Shown piece after piece: positions 27,254-36,099 of a DNA stretch of 64,000 bases (positions are counted from its first letter, which is position 1; the number at the start of each line of letters is the position of its first letter). Made by a program: the position numbers and the translations under genes. This stretch comes from Pelagibacterium nitratireducens (GTDB taxonomy: Bacteria > Pseudomonadota > Alphaproteobacteria > Rhizobiales > Devosiaceae): assembly GCF_037044555.1 (NCBI RefSeq), contig NZ_CP146275.1, positions 1,468,501 to 1,532,500 on the forward strand, read 5' to 3'. The notes under the pieces are model-generated. The model was not told the origin of the DNA and made no database searches. It saw nothing but the letters and a program-made list of their open reading frames with translations.

Positions 27254-27358
27254 TTGGAGCGTTTCGGCGCTTCTTGGAATCGCCGAAATGCTCCAAGTCT
27301 TTGTTGGTCGCGCTTCCGAACCGGATAAGTGGAGCCCACTTATCCTGGAAGCACTCCT
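27254..27358. repeat. Composite hairpin repeat (family B), copy 1
   Basis: Hairpin 1: TTGGAGCGTTTCGGCG (27254-27269) against CGCCGAAATGCTCCAA (27281-27296). After a linker GTCTTTGTTG comes hairpin 2, CGCTTCCGAACCGGATAAGT against ACTTATCCTGGAAGC. Hairpin 1 lies in the leader of the ABC-F gene when read on the minus strand. Confidence 0.72.
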
Positions 27359-27426
27359 GTTGCAGTTCGGCGCCAAATTAATCGCTAAACACCACAAGTC
27401 AAGCCGCGCAGGTTGACAGGAAAGCC

Positions 27427-28389
27427 ATGCTGACGCTTTCTGGTGCCATGGGCTCGAAAACATTTCTCACCACAGCCGCGCTTGCGCTTACGTCGGTTTT
27501 TGCCCCAGGGGCGTCCGCGATGGATATCTCGCTGGGCTCAAACGTGCGGCTGAGCGCGGGGTATCTTTCGCTCAATCACGACGCGTCCCATCTCACGCCA
27601 CCGGGCAGTTCGGGGATGGCGAGCTATGGCGATCCCACCTCGATCCTGAGCTATGAGCCGCTCTATCAGGCCGATATCGAATTTTCTCTCACCGGGCGCG
27701 GAGAGGAAGGCTGGTTCGATCTGATCGCTGCGTTCCCCATCGCGGCGGGCGGTACGTTCGGGGATCGCGACTACGAGGCGGGGCAGGCGCTTTATTCGGA
27801 AACCTTCAGCGACATCACCCTTGAAAATGGCGGCAGTGTCGCGCTGCGGTACGGATTGCCGACGGATGGGACGCTGGTCTGGAACGATATGGTCGTGCGC
27901 CCCTATCTGACCGGCGGGTTTGGGCTGGAGCGCTATGGCATGGACGGATTGCGCTGCGGTGCTGCCTGTCCCAGCGGTCCGATTGCATCCGGCGTCACGG
28001 TGATCGGGCACGATCTGTTTTCGGCTTCGGCCGGGCTGGGCGTGTGGCTGGAAAATGAAATTTCGGAGGCCGAGACCATCGATCTGCGGTTCGAGGTCAA
28101 TGGCGGCTATCTCGGGGTTACCGACAGCCATTATCTGCGGTTGGCGGATCTGGGGAGCGTGCCCAACATCTTTTACGATCTGGCCACGGTGGGCGGACTG
28201 GCCGAGGCCACCTATCGCTATGAAACCGAGCAGGGCGCCGAGCTTTCGGCCAGCGTCTTTGCCGGTGGACAACTGGGGCTGGGCGGGGTGACCTTCGGCA
28301 GCGCCGGCGGCCCGCAAACCGGGCCGCTCTGGGCGTGGTCGGTTGCGGGGCATGCGGGCATCAGCGTCGGGGCGAGTGTGCCGTTTTAG
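27427..28389 (+). CDS. Putative outer-membrane beta-barrel protein
   Basis: A 320-residue exported protein. Signal peptide spans ~1-31 (TTAALALTSVFAPGASA). The mature region alternates hydrophobic and polar residues in short strands and ends with a terminal phenylalanine (SVGASVPF), the usual C-terminal signature for BAM-dependent insertion. Two cysteines (RCGAACPSG) may form an extracellular-loop disulfide. No specific family recognised; omptin/OmpA-like barrels are possible. AGGAAAGCC is placed well for the ATG at 27427. It stands alone between repeats. Confidence 0.7.
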   Translation: MLTLSGAMGSKTFLTTAALALTSVFAPGASAMDISLGSNVRLSAGYLSLNHDASHLTPPGSSGMASYGDPTSILSYEPLYQADIEFSLTGRGEEGWFDLIAAFPIAAGGTFGDRDYEAGQALYSETFSDITLENGGSVALRYGLPTDGTLVWNDMVVRPYLTGGFGLERYGMDGLRCGAACPSGPIASGVTVIGHDLFSASAGLGVWLENEISEAETIDLRFEVNGGYLGVTDSHYLRLADLGSVPNIFYDLATVGGLAEATYRYETEQGAELSASVFAGGQLGLGGVTFGSAGGPQTGPLWAWSVAGHAGISVGASVPF

Positions 28390-28418
28390 CGCGAACGGCG
28401 GCCGATCCTCTCTTTGTC

Positions 28419-28449
28419 GTCATCCCGGGCGAAGACCCAGGATCCAGTA
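28419..28449 (-). repeat. REP-like palindrome (family A), copy 3
   Basis: GTCATCCCGGGCGAAGACCC then AGGATCCAGTA. Oppositely oriented to the copy at 28484. Confidence 0.72.
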
Positions 28450-28483
28450 ATCGGCAGCGCTCAGGTTCCTTCACCAATGCAGA

Positions 28484-28517
28484 GTGTACTGGACTCCGGC
28501 TCAAGGCCGGGGTGACC
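28484..28517 (+). repeat. REP-like palindrome (family A), copy 4
   Basis: GTGTACTGGACTCCGGCTCA then AGGCCGGGGTGACC. Confidence 0.72.
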
Positions 28518-28552
28518 GGGTGGGGAGTAGGGCGCGCAGCACTTGGGCGCTG

Positions 28553-30046
28553 CTACCCGTACCGCTTTTTGAGATGCGCGATGAAGATGTCGGGATCGAG
28601 GGTCGAGCCCGTGGCGCGTTCGATGAGGTCGGGGGTCGAATAGCGTGAGCCTTGCGACCAGATATTTTCGCTGCGCCATTTGTTGACGCCGGAAAAGTCA
28701 CCCTTTGCGATTTCATCGAGCACGTTGGGGCGGGCCTTTTCGATGGCCTGCCATTGCTGGGCGGCGAGCATGGCGCCCAGCGTGTAGCTGGGGAAATAGC
28801 CGAAGGCACCGGCCGGCCAATGGACGTCCTGCATGGGGCCGTCCTTGGGATTTTCGATTGTCGAAAGCCCCAGATACTCGGTCATTTTTGCGTCCCAGGC
28901 CCCGGGCAGGTCGACCACTTCGAGATCGCCGCCGATCAGCGCCTGTTCGAGCTCGAAGCGCAAGATGATGTGGAGCGGATAGGTCACCTCATCGGCATCG
29001 ACACGGATGAAGCCGCGTTCGACCTTGTTAACCTCGGCCACGACGTCCTCGATCTCCCAGCCCCTAAGCGCATCTTCACCGAGATGCTGGGACACGATGG
29101 GCATGGCCCAGCGCCAGAATTGGGGGGCATGGGCCAGTTGCTGTTCAACGAAAAGCGACTGGCTTTCGTGCATGGCCATGCCGCGCGCCTGACCGACGGC
29201 CATATGCGAAAGATCCTTGGGCAGGCCCTGCTCGTACAGTGCGTGACCGGTTTCGTGCAGAACACCCATCAGGGCGGTGAGGAACTCGTCGGTTCTGTAG
29301 CGCGTGGTCATGCGCACATCGGTGGGCACACCGCCGCAGAAGGGGTGGTGAGAGACGTCGAGCCGGCCATGGGTGAAATCGAACCCGAGCGCACCCATCA
29401 TCGAAAGGCCCAGCTCGCGCTGTTTTTCGATCGGGAAGGGGCCTTCGACCGATTTGGCGGGGCGGCTGGCGTAGCGGCGTTCCTGCGCATCGAGCGCTTG
29501 GGGCACGAAATCGACAAGGAAGGCTTTGAGCTTTTCGAGCACCGGGGCGACATCGGCGACGCGGTTGCCGGGGTCGAACTGTTCCATCAGCGCGTCGTAA
29601 GGGGTGAGCCCCAGCACATCGGCGCGCATCTGCGCTTCCTCGCGGGCCAGCGCCACGACGCCTTCGAGGGCGGGGGCGAAATTTGCCCAATCGTTCTTGG
29701 CGCGCAGATCGCGCCAGAGCTGCTCGGAGCGTATTTCGGCCTGGGATTTGCGCACCACGAAATCGGCGGGCAGGCAGGTGGCGTTGGTGTAAACGCGCTT
29801 GAATTCGCGCACGGCAAGTTTCTGGTCGTCGGAGAGGTCTTCGGATTCGGCCTTTGCGATCCAGTCGCCGATCTGGGGCGCGGTCGCCGTTTCGTGCCGC
29901 AGCCCGTAAAGGAAAGACACCGATTCCGCGCGCTTTTCACCGCCGCCGACCGGCATGTTGGTCGCCTCATCCGCCGAGAGGATGGCGATAGCGTGCTCGA
30001 TGGATTCGAGCTTGCGTCCGAGGGTTTCGAGATCGGCGTAGGACAT
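28553..30046 (-). CDS. M32 family (Taq-type) metallocarboxypeptidase
   Basis: A 497-residue cytosolic zinc carboxypeptidase. The zinc motif HETGH is at 264-268 with the third ligand Glu in HES at 294, as in Thermus Taq carboxypeptidase; SHHPFCGG and the C-terminal GYFPSYTLGAMLAAQ are family landmarks. Broad C-terminal specificity except proline is known for the family. Starts with ATG at 30046. Monocistronic and flanked on both sides by REP-like palindromes. Confidence 0.93.
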   Translation of the reverse strand: MSYADLETLGRKLESIEHAIAILSADEATNMPVGGGEKRAESVSFLYGLRHETATAPQIGDWIAKAESEDLSDDQKLAVREFKRVYTNATCLPADFVVRKSQAEIRSEQLWRDLRAKNDWANFAPALEGVVALAREEAQMRADVLGLTPYDALMEQFDPGNRVADVAPVLEKLKAFLVDFVPQALDAQERRYASRPAKSVEGPFPIEKQRELGLSMMGALGFDFTHGRLDVSHHPFCGGVPTDVRMTTRYRTDEFLTALMGVLHETGHALYEQGLPKDLSHMAVGQARGMAMHESQSLFVEQQLAHAPQFWRWAMPIVSQHLGEDALRGWEIEDVVAEVNKVERGFIRVDADEVTYPLHIILRFELEQALIGGDLEVVDLPGAWDAKMTEYLGLSTIENPKDGPMQDVHWPAGAFGYFPSYTLGAMLAAQQWQAIEKARPNVLDEIAKGDFSGVNKWRSENIWSQGSRYSTPDLIERATGSTLDPDIFIAHLKKRYG

Positions 30047-30138
30047 GGGGGGCTCCGGGCAGATGAGTGTCGGCAGGGTTGTAGAGGATTTTGGCGGCGA
30101 GGGGGAGAGGGACTACGGAGAGGTTGGGGCTTACAGAG

Positions 30139-30171
30139 AGTACTGGATCCCGGCTCAAGGCCGGGATGACG
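30139..30171 (+). repeat. REP-like palindrome (family A), copy 5
   Basis: AGTACTGGATCCCGGCTCAA then GGCCGGGATGACG. Confidence 0.75.
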
Positions 30172-30201
30172 GTGGTGGGGAGGTGAGGAGGGAAGAGAGA
30201 T

Positions 30202-30232
30202 AAAAAAGGCGCTGCGGGGAGCAGCGCCTTTT
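30202..30232 (-). terminator. Terminator of flgF-flgG-flgA-flgH operon
   Basis: On the minus strand AAAAGGCGCTGC-TCCCC-GCAGCGCCTTTTTT; 12-bp perfect stem and six T, 176 bp beyond the flgH stop. Confidence 0.85.
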
Positions 30233-30336
30233 GGGTCGGCCCGACGGGGAAGACGGGCCGGTTAACCGGCTGCCGCGAATTTGGGGAACGGCAGGCGGTT
30301 GGGGACTGAAGCGCCAGGGAGAAGGCGGCGCTGGGG

Positions 30337-30368
30337 ATACTGGATCCCGGATCAAGTCCGGGATGACC
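30337..30368 (+). repeat. REP-like palindrome (family A), copy 6
   Basis: GATACTGGATCCCGGATCAA then GTCCGGGATGACC. Confidence 0.75.
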
Positions 30369-30407
30369 GTGGAGGGTTGGGAGGCGTGATGTGCCTCCCT
30401 TCCGCGG

Positions 30408-31148
30408 TTAGAACGGCAGGATGGCGTCGAGGATCTGCTGGCCGTATCGGGGCTGCTGGACGTCGGTGATCTGGCCGCGGCCACCGTAAGCGATGCGGGC
30501 TTCGGCGATCTTGGTGGAGGAAATCGTGTTGTCCGATCCGATATCTTCGGGCCGCACGATGCCGGCCACGATCAGGTCGCGGACCTCGAAATTGACGCGC
30601 ACTTCCTGACGGCCTTCGATGACCAGATTGCCGTTGGGCAGCACCTGGGTCACGACGGCGGCGACCTGGGTGGTGACCCGTTCGGAGCGGTTGACCGAAC
30701 CGTTGCCGGCGTTGGAGACGCCCGAATTGGTGCCGATGGCGGCATCCGCGGACACGTCGGCCGGGGCGACCGAGTTAAAGATCGAGCCCAGTGCGCCACC
30801 CAGCCCGGCTTCGTTGGACGAAGAGCGCGTGGCGGTGGTGGTGTTTCCGATCTGGGCGCGGTCGTCGATGGTGACGATAACAGTCAGAATGTCGCCGATC
30901 TTGGCGGCGCGCTGATCCTTGAAAAAGCCGCGCGCATCGGACGAAAACAGCGAATTGGGCTGGTAAGTGGCCGGCTCGGCGGCGGGCATGGGCATGGTCA
31001 CCGGACGATAGCCGGCGGTGACCGTGGGATCGACGATGGGGGTCAGGGCCGGAGCCTGGCCGACATTGGCCAATCGGTCGGTGGTGGCGCAGGCGCCGAG
31101 CGCGGAAACGAGCAGCAGGCCCGTTGCGAGTTTGAGAAGTGCGTTCAT
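30408..31148 (-). CDS. flgH: Flagellar L-ring lipoprotein FlgH
   Basis: A 246-residue outer-membrane lipoprotein forming the L-ring. The lipobox LGAC places the lipidated cysteine at C20. The motif NSLFSSDARGFFKDQRAAKI then GDILTVIVTIDDRA is diagnostic, and the C-terminal GIVRPEDI is conserved. Last gene of the flgF-G-A-H operon; 114 bp with a composite hairpin separates it from flgA. Confidence 0.95.
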   Translation of the reverse strand: MNALLKLATGLLLVSALGACATTDRLANVGQAPALTPIVDPTVTAGYRPVTMPMPAAEPATYQPNSLFSSDARGFFKDQRAAKIGDILTVIVTIDDRAQIGNTTTATRSSSNEAGLGGALGSIFNSVAPADVSADAAIGTNSGVSNAGNGSVNRSERVTTQVAAVVTQVLPNGNLVIEGRQEVRVNFEVRDLIVAGIVRPEDIGSDNTISSTKIAEARIAYGGRGQITDVQQPRYGQQILDAILPF

Positions 31149-31174
31149 TTCAAAATTCCCCGTAATTTTTCAGT

Positions 31175-31226
31175 GGTCGCGTTTCCGAACCGAAGAACCG
31201 GTATCGACTTCTTCTGGAAACGCTCC
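31175..31226 (+). repeat. Composite repeat, hairpin-2 module only (family B), copy 2
   Basis: GTCGCGTTTCCGAACCGAAG with return arm CTTCTTCTGGAAACGCTCC. Sits between flgA and flgH. Confidence 0.7.
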
Positions 31227-31262
31227 GGTGACCGAGACTTCCCCAAGTCCCGAGCGTGAAGA

Positions 31263-32216
31263 TCAGAGCCCGGCGAGTTGCTGGGGGCCCGAATAGACCG
31301 TGACCGTGCCGTTCTGCGTGGCGACGCCCTGCAGAACCTTGTTGGTCATGGTGTTGAGCACGGATACCGGCTGGCTCAGGCTGGCGGAATTGAGCGCCTT
31401 GCCGGTTGTGGTGAGGGTGAGCGCGCCTTGCTGGAAGACGACGGTCACCGAATCGTTGCGCGAGATGATTTCGGGCGCGGCAATATCGGAGGGCTTGAGC
31501 ATGACGCCTTCGCGCGTCTGGCGCTGCAGGGCCATGCCCATGATTTCCGCGTCCGACACCAGGCCGGTGGATTCGGCGTAGGCGAGTGGGACCATGCGCA
31601 TTTCGATGTCGTCGGGCCCCAAAATCGTGCCCTGCGGCAGGGTGCGGGCGAGATGGGGCGCGGCGATCATCAACTGAATCTGGCCCGAAACGTCGAGCGG
31701 GCGATCGATGCCGGCCACCGCAAAGCGGGCGGAAAAGCTCGATGAACCGGGCATGTAGCGCAGGATGGTCAGCGCGGCGGGGGTTTCGGTGTTGGCGGCG
31801 ATGAGATCGGGCAGGGGCGCGTCGAGCGCGATGTCCATGTCCATGCCGGCGGTGAGGATGCCGCGCGATTGCAGATCCTGGGCGATCAGGTCCGAGAGCA
31901 TCTCCTGGCGCACATCGATGCCGACGCGGGCCACCCGGATGCGGTCGAACCCGGCGGGCTCGAATGTCTCGATGCCGGCGGCCTGAACCGCTGAGGCGAT
32001 GTCCTGGAGCGAGAGAATGCCCGATGTGCCGGGGGCCGGGGCGCGGAACACGGCGGTTTCGGCCATCAGTCCGGCGCCGTCGAACAGATCGCCCACGGTG
32101 ACGATGGCGGCGTTGACGGTCACATCGCCGCGCAGCATCGGCTCGGCTTGCGCCGCGCCGGCCAGTGCGCCGAGGACGATTGCGATACCGGTGCGTTTGA
32201 GAAGTGAAGCAAACAT
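31263..32216 (-). CDS. flgA: P-ring assembly chaperone FlgA
   Basis: A 317-residue periplasmic chaperone for P-ring (FlgI) assembly. Signal peptide ~1-24 (IAIVLGALAGAAQAEP). The C-terminal half carries the SAF-like domain (LARTLPQGTILGPDDIEMRM, then REGVMLKPSDI) and the terminal GTVTVYSGPQQLAGL. It is longer than enteric FlgA (~220) because of an extra N-terminal domain, normal in alphaproteobacteria. 26 bp downstream of flgG. Confidence 0.92.
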   Translation of the reverse strand: MFASLLKRTGIAIVLGALAGAAQAEPMLRGDVTVNAAIVTVGDLFDGAGLMAETAVFRAPAPGTSGILSLQDIASAVQAAGIETFEPAGFDRIRVARVGIDVRQEMLSDLIAQDLQSRGILTAGMDMDIALDAPLPDLIAANTETPAALTILRYMPGSSSFSARFAVAGIDRPLDVSGQIQLMIAAPHLARTLPQGTILGPDDIEMRMVPLAYAESTGLVSDAEIMGMALQRQTREGVMLKPSDIAAPEIISRNDSVTVVFQQGALTLTTTGKALNSASLSQPVSVLNTMTNKVLQGVATQNGTVTVYSGPQQLAGL

Positions 32217-32241
32217 CGTCGTTACCCCCTTTGTCAGGTGT

Positions 32242-33027
32242 TTAGCGAAGCTGGGCGGTGGCCTGGAGCATCTGGTCGGCGCCGGAGATCACGCGGGCAT
32301 TCATTTCGTAGGCGCGCTGGGCCGAGATCAGATCGGCCATTTCGGTCACCGCGTTGACGTTGGCGCTTTCGAGATATCCCTGGAGGAGGTCGCCCATGCC
32401 CTCGGCGCCGGGCACCCCGATCTGGGCCTCGCCCGATGCGGCGGTTTCGAGAAAGAGATTGTCGCCCATCGATTCCAGGCCCGCCTTGTTGACGAAGCGC
32501 GCCATCTGGAACTGGCCAAGCTGAACCGGTTCGGTGCCGCCGTTAAAGAACCCCTCGACGATGCCGTCGCGGCTGATCGAAACCGAAGTGGCATCCTCGG
32601 GAATGATGATGCCGGGTTCGACCTCATAGCCGTCCACGGTCACCAGCATGCCGGTGGACGAGCGCTCGAAGGTGCCGTCGCGGGTGTAGGCGGTGCGCCC
32701 GTCGGGCATGTTGACGATGAAATAGCCCTCGCCGCGGATGGCGACGTCGTTTTCCTTTTCGGTGGGTGCCACATTGCCCTGGCTCATGATGCGGGCGGTG
32801 GCCGAAACCCTTACGCCCGAGCCGATCTCGATGCCGACGGGAACCTGCGTGCCCGCTTCCGAGGTCGATGCGCCGGCGCGGCGGTAGGACTGGTAGAGCA
32901 GGTCCTGGAACTCGGCGCGCTGGCGCTTGAAACCGGTGGTGCGCATGTTGGCGATGTTGTTGGAGATGACTTCGACATTGCGCTCCTGGGCGGCCATGCC
33001 GGTCGATGCTATGTAGAGAGCTTTCAT
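32242..33027 (-). CDS. flgG: Distal rod protein FlgG
   Basis: A 261-residue axial protein. The N-terminal MKALYIASTGMAAQERNVEV and NIANMRTTGFKRQRAEFQDL, the FlgG-specific YQSYRRAG insertion, and the C-terminal YLESANVNAVTEMADLISAQ match FlgG exactly in length and order. Second in flgF-G-A-H. Confidence 0.96.
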   Translation of the reverse strand: MKALYIASTGMAAQERNVEVISNNIANMRTTGFKRQRAEFQDLLYQSYRRAGASTSEAGTQVPVGIEIGSGVRVSATARIMSQGNVAPTEKENDVAIRGEGYFIVNMPDGRTAYTRDGTFERSSTGMLVTVDGYEVEPGIIIPEDATSVSISRDGIVEGFFNGGTEPVQLGQFQMARFVNKAGLESMGDNLFLETAASGEAQIGVPGAEGMGDLLQGYLESANVNAVTEMADLISAQRAYEMNARVISGADQMLQATAQLR

Positions 33028-33059
33028 CGGTGTTGTCCTTATGTCGGTCGCTGGCTGGC

Positions 33060-33803
33060 TCAGGCCTGGGTATCGCCAAGCCGCTGGATCGCGGAACGGC
33101 GCAATTCGTCTTGCTTGTTCATGAGGTCGGCGAGCGAGGAATAGGCCCGCGTCACCCGGATCATTTCGGTCATTTCGCCAACGCCCGAGACGTTGGAGCG
33201 CTCGAGCGCGCCCTGGACGACGCGGGTGGTCGAAACCGCCAGCGGGGTGCCGCCGGCAAACATGGTGTCGCCGGTGCGGGTCAGTTCCTGGGGGTTTTCA
33301 AACTCGACGACTGCGAGGCTGCCCTTGTTGCCGGCGCTCGATGTGATTTCGCCCTCGGCGGTTATGGCGATGTCGGTTTCCCCGGCGCCAAAGACGATGG
33401 GGTTGCCGCCATCGGAAAGCACCGGGAAGCCGTTCTGGGTGACGAGCACGCCGTCGGAATTGATTTCCATTGCGCCATTACGGGTGTAGCGGGTGCCCTC
33501 GGGCGCCTGGACGGCCAGAAAGCCTTCGCCGGCAAGAGCGACGTCGAGCGGATTGCCGGTCTGGGTCATGGACCCGGCGGCGAGATCGTGCATGGTGGCC
33601 CAGTCCTGGACATAGGAAAGCTGCTGGCTGCCGCTGGGGAAACTGCGGTCGGAAGCGACCGGCATGACGTATTCCTCGAACAGGATCGCCTCGGCCTTGA
33701 AACCGGTCGAATTGATGTTGGCCAGATTGTTGGCCACCACATCCATCTGCCGTTGCAGCGCCATCTGGCGCGAGAGGCCGATCAATTGCGCGTTCTCGAT
33801 CAT
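33060..33803 (-). CDS. flgF: Proximal rod protein FlgF
   Basis: A 247-residue axial rod protein. The start IENAQLIGLSRQMALQRQMD, then ANNLANINSTGFKAEAI, and C-terminal ERSNVSGVGEMTEMIRVTRA identify FlgF. First gene of the reverse operon, divergent from fliL across a 281-bp control region. Confidence 0.94.
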   Translation of the reverse strand: MIENAQLIGLSRQMALQRQMDVVANNLANINSTGFKAEAILFEEYVMPVASDRSFPSGSQQLSYVQDWATMHDLAAGSMTQTGNPLDVALAGEGFLAVQAPEGTRYTRNGAMEINSDGVLVTQNGFPVLSDGGNPIVFGAGETDIAITAEGEITSSAGNKGSLAVVEFENPQELTRTGDTMFAGGTPLAVSTTRVVQGALERSNVSGVGEMTEMIRVTRAYSSLADLMNKQDELRRSAIQRLGDTQA

Positions 33804-33977
33804 GCGCGTTTCCCCGTTAACATCTTTCGAGGGCCCTGCCTCCCCAGGCCAGGCGTCTCGCCAAAAGACAATGCAGGTGGCGTGCCAACTTCATAAATTG
33901 ATATAAAACAACGGGTTAGATTGATCGGGTGTTGTGGGCTTTGCGGTAAGGCTTTGCCGGCGGGGAAAAATCTACCC

Positions 33978-33990
33978 GGCAATACTTGCC
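33978..33990. promoter_or_regulatory. ftr/FlbD-like palindrome between flgF and fliL
   Basis: CGGCA-ATACT-TGCCG, five-base arms perfect. 95 bp before fliL and 175 bp before flgF. Confidence 0.68.
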
Positions 33991-34005
33991 GCCCTTAGGC
34001 AAATC

Positions 34006-34020
34006 GTAACCATTCGTTAA
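34006..34020. promoter_or_regulatory. CtrA-like box, one mismatch
   Basis: GTAA-CCATTCG-TTAA followed by CC; one base from TTAA-N7-TTAA. 65 bp before fliL. Confidence 0.55.
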
Positions 34021-34084
34021 CCCTGTGGGGATTAGCTGGGCACAGGGCAAAAGCGCCTGAAACCGGGGGATTCGGAAGGCCTGC

Positions 34085-34585
34085 ATGAGCGACGTGACCG
34101 AAACAGACGTTAACGCCACATCGGACGCGGCTCCCGCCAAAAAGGGGCTGCCCAAGATTGCGCTGATCGGCGGGGGCGTTGCCGTGCTGTTGCTGGTCGC
34201 GGGGGCAGGTGGGTGGTTTCTGACCCAATCGGGCGGCGGCGACAGTGCCGACCATGGGGGTGAGGTCGAGGTCGCCGCGGAGGCCGCCTTTTATGATCTC
34301 CCCGATATCATGGTCAATCTCAACACCTCGGGCGGTGCGGACGCATTCCTGCGGCTGCGCACGGCGCTGGAAGTGCGCGACGAGGCGATGATCGAGTTGA
34401 TCGAACCGCGCATGCCGCGGGTTCTCGATGCCTTTCAGGTTTATTTGCGTGAGCTGCGTCCCGCCGATCTTGAAGGTTCGGCAGGGCTCTATCGTCTCAA
34501 GGAAGAGTTGCTGCGGCGCGTCAACCTCGCCGTCTATCCGGCGAGCGTGGACAATATCCTGTTCAAGGAAATCCTGGTGCAATAG
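34085..34585 (+). CDS. fliL: Flagellar basal body-associated protein FliL
   Basis: A 166-residue single-pass inner-membrane protein. A cytosolic tail of ~25 residues, one helix at ~26-47 (IALIGGGVAVLLLVAGAGGW) and a periplasmic stomatin-like domain (FYDLPDIMVNLNTSGGADAF) ending NILFKEILVQ match FliL. It supports stator function. Heads a fliL-fliM-DUF6468-motE-TPR operon; fliM starts 9 bp after its stop. Confidence 0.94.
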   Translation: MSDVTETDVNATSDAAPAKKGLPKIALIGGGVAVLLLVAGAGGWFLTQSGGGDSADHGGEVEVAAEAAFYDLPDIMVNLNTSGGADAFLRLRTALEVRDEAMIELIEPRMPRVLDAFQVYLRELRPADLEGSAGLYRLKEELLRRVNLAVYPASVDNILFKEILVQ

Positions 34586-34594
34586 CGGATAATC

Positions 34595-35689
34595 ATGGCC
34601 AACGAGACAGGAAAAACGGACGGGGCGCTCGGGGACGACTGGGCCGCCATGCTCGAAGCCGAAGCGGGCGGGGCGGACGATGTCGACCGCGTTCTCAATC
34701 AGGATGAAATCGACTCTCTTCTCGGGTTCGATTCCAGCGCTGCATCCAATGTCGAGCTGACCGGTGTGCGGGCGCTGATCAATTCGGCGCTGGTGTCCTA
34801 TGAACGCCTGCCGATGCTGGAAATCGCGTTCGACCGCCTGGTGCGGCTGACGACGACCACGCTGCGCAATTTCACCTCCGACAATGTCGAGGTCACCCTT
34901 GAATCGATCAGTTCGGTTCGGTTCGGCGATTATCTCAATTCCATTCCACTGCCCGCCATTCTCTCGGTCATCAAGGCCGAGGAGTGGGACAATTTCGGGC
35001 TTTTGACCGTCGACAGCGCGCTGATCTATTCGATGATCGACGTGCTCCTTGGCGGGCGGCGCGGCTCGAGCGTCATCCGTGTCGAGGGGCGGCCCTATAC
35101 GACAATCGAGATGGCACTGGCGCGGCGGATGATCGAGCATATTCTCGATGACATGCACAAGGCGTTCGAGCCTCTGGCGCCCGTCAATTTCAAGCTCGAC
35201 CGGCTGGAGACCAATCCGCGCTTTGCCGCCATTTCGCGGCCGGGCAATGCGGCGATCCTTGTCGAATTGCGCATCGACATGGACGATCGCGGCGGCAAGA
35301 TCGAGATCATGCTGCCCTATGCCACGATCGAGCCGATCCGCGAGCAGTTGCTCCAGATGTATATGGGCGAAAAATTCGGGCGCGATCCGATCTGGGAGGG
35401 GCATCTGGCCACCGAGATCCACGCCGCCGATACCGAAATTTCCGCCGTGCTGCACGAGCTCGACCTGCCGCTGTCGAAGGCTCTGAGCCTGGCCGAGGGC
35501 GACACGATCATGTTCGACATGACTCCGTCCGACCCGGTGACGCTGCGCTGCGGCGAGGTGGACCTGACCCGGGCGGTGATGGGCCATATCGGGAAAAATG
35601 TTTCGGTCCGGGTCACCCGGCCGCTCAACCCGCCAAAGGTGACGATGGCGGCCTTCGAAGCGATGGAAGAAAAGGCGGAGGGCAAATAA
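34595..35689 (+). CDS. fliM: Flagellar motor switch protein FliM
   Basis: A 364-residue C-ring switch protein. The CheY-P binding peptide near the N-terminus (LNQDEIDSLLGF, ~34-45), the middle CheC-like domain with LINSALVSYERLPMLEIAFD, and a C-terminal SpoA domain (AVLHELDLPLSKALSLAEGD) are in the right order. The stop and the next start share one base (35689), so translation is coupled. Confidence 0.95.
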   Translation: MANETGKTDGALGDDWAAMLEAEAGGADDVDRVLNQDEIDSLLGFDSSAASNVELTGVRALINSALVSYERLPMLEIAFDRLVRLTTTTLRNFTSDNVEVTLESISSVRFGDYLNSIPLPAILSVIKAEEWDNFGLLTVDSALIYSMIDVLLGGRRGSSVIRVEGRPYTTIEMALARRMIEHILDDMHKAFEPLAPVNFKLDRLETNPRFAAISRPGNAAILVELRIDMDDRGGKIEIMLPYATIEPIREQLLQMYMGEKFGRDPIWEGHLATEIHAADTEISAVLHELDLPLSKALSLAEGDTIMFDMTPSDPVTLRCGEVDLTRAVMGHIGKNVSVRVTRPLNPPKVTMAAFEAMEEKAEGK

Positions 35690-36099
35690 TGCCTCTTGGA
35701 CTGATGATTGAAATTGCCGTTGCCGCGCTTTTGGCAACGACGATCGGTTACTGCATCGTGCTCAACGGCCGGATCAAGAATCTGCAGGCCGACCGCGCCG
35801 CCCTCCAGCAGATGATCGCCGATCTGGTGCAGGCGACGACCATGGCCAACGGGGCCATCAAAGGGATGCGGGAAACCGCCGTCGAGGCCGACGAAAGGCT
35901 CAACAGCCGGCTCAACGAGGCCGAGCGCTTTGCGATCGAACTGGCCAATCACGTCAATGCCGGCCAGGCCGTCATGGACCGGATTGCCAAGATCACCCAG
36001 GCCGCGCGTTCTCCGGGAGATGGCGGCGATGGCAGCCGGGCCGGCAGCGCTCTCAAGACACTCAAGGACCACCAGAAGCGCCGGGAGCACGCCGCGTGA
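35689..36099 (+). CDS. DUF6468 membrane-anchored coiled-coil flagellar protein (PflI-like position)
   Basis: A 136-residue protein with one N-terminal membrane helix (~4-23) and a cytosolic helical region (IKNLQADRAALQQMIADLVQ, then EADERLNSRLNEAERFAIEL). I recognise it as DUF6468. It occupies the place directly after fliM where, to my recollection, Caulobacter encodes the flagellar positioning protein PflI; this equivalence is inference. It starts within the fliM stop and overlaps the next gene by 4 nt, so it is part of the motor operon. Confidence 0.75.
   Translation: MPLGLMIEIAVAALLATTIGYCIVLNGRIKNLQADRAALQQMIADLVQATTMANGAIKGMRETAVEADERLNSRLNEAERFAIELANHVNAGQAVMDRIAKITQAARSPGDGGDGSRAGSALKTLKDHQKRREHAA

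Larger units (their letters stand above)
30047..30407. other. 361-bp intergenic region between M32 peptidase and flgH
   Basis: No gene. Contains two family A palindromes (30139-30171 and 30337-30368, same orientation) and, between them, the terminator of the reverse flgFGAH operon at 30202-30232. The promoter of the peptidase presumably lies near 30050-30110. Confidence 0.7.
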
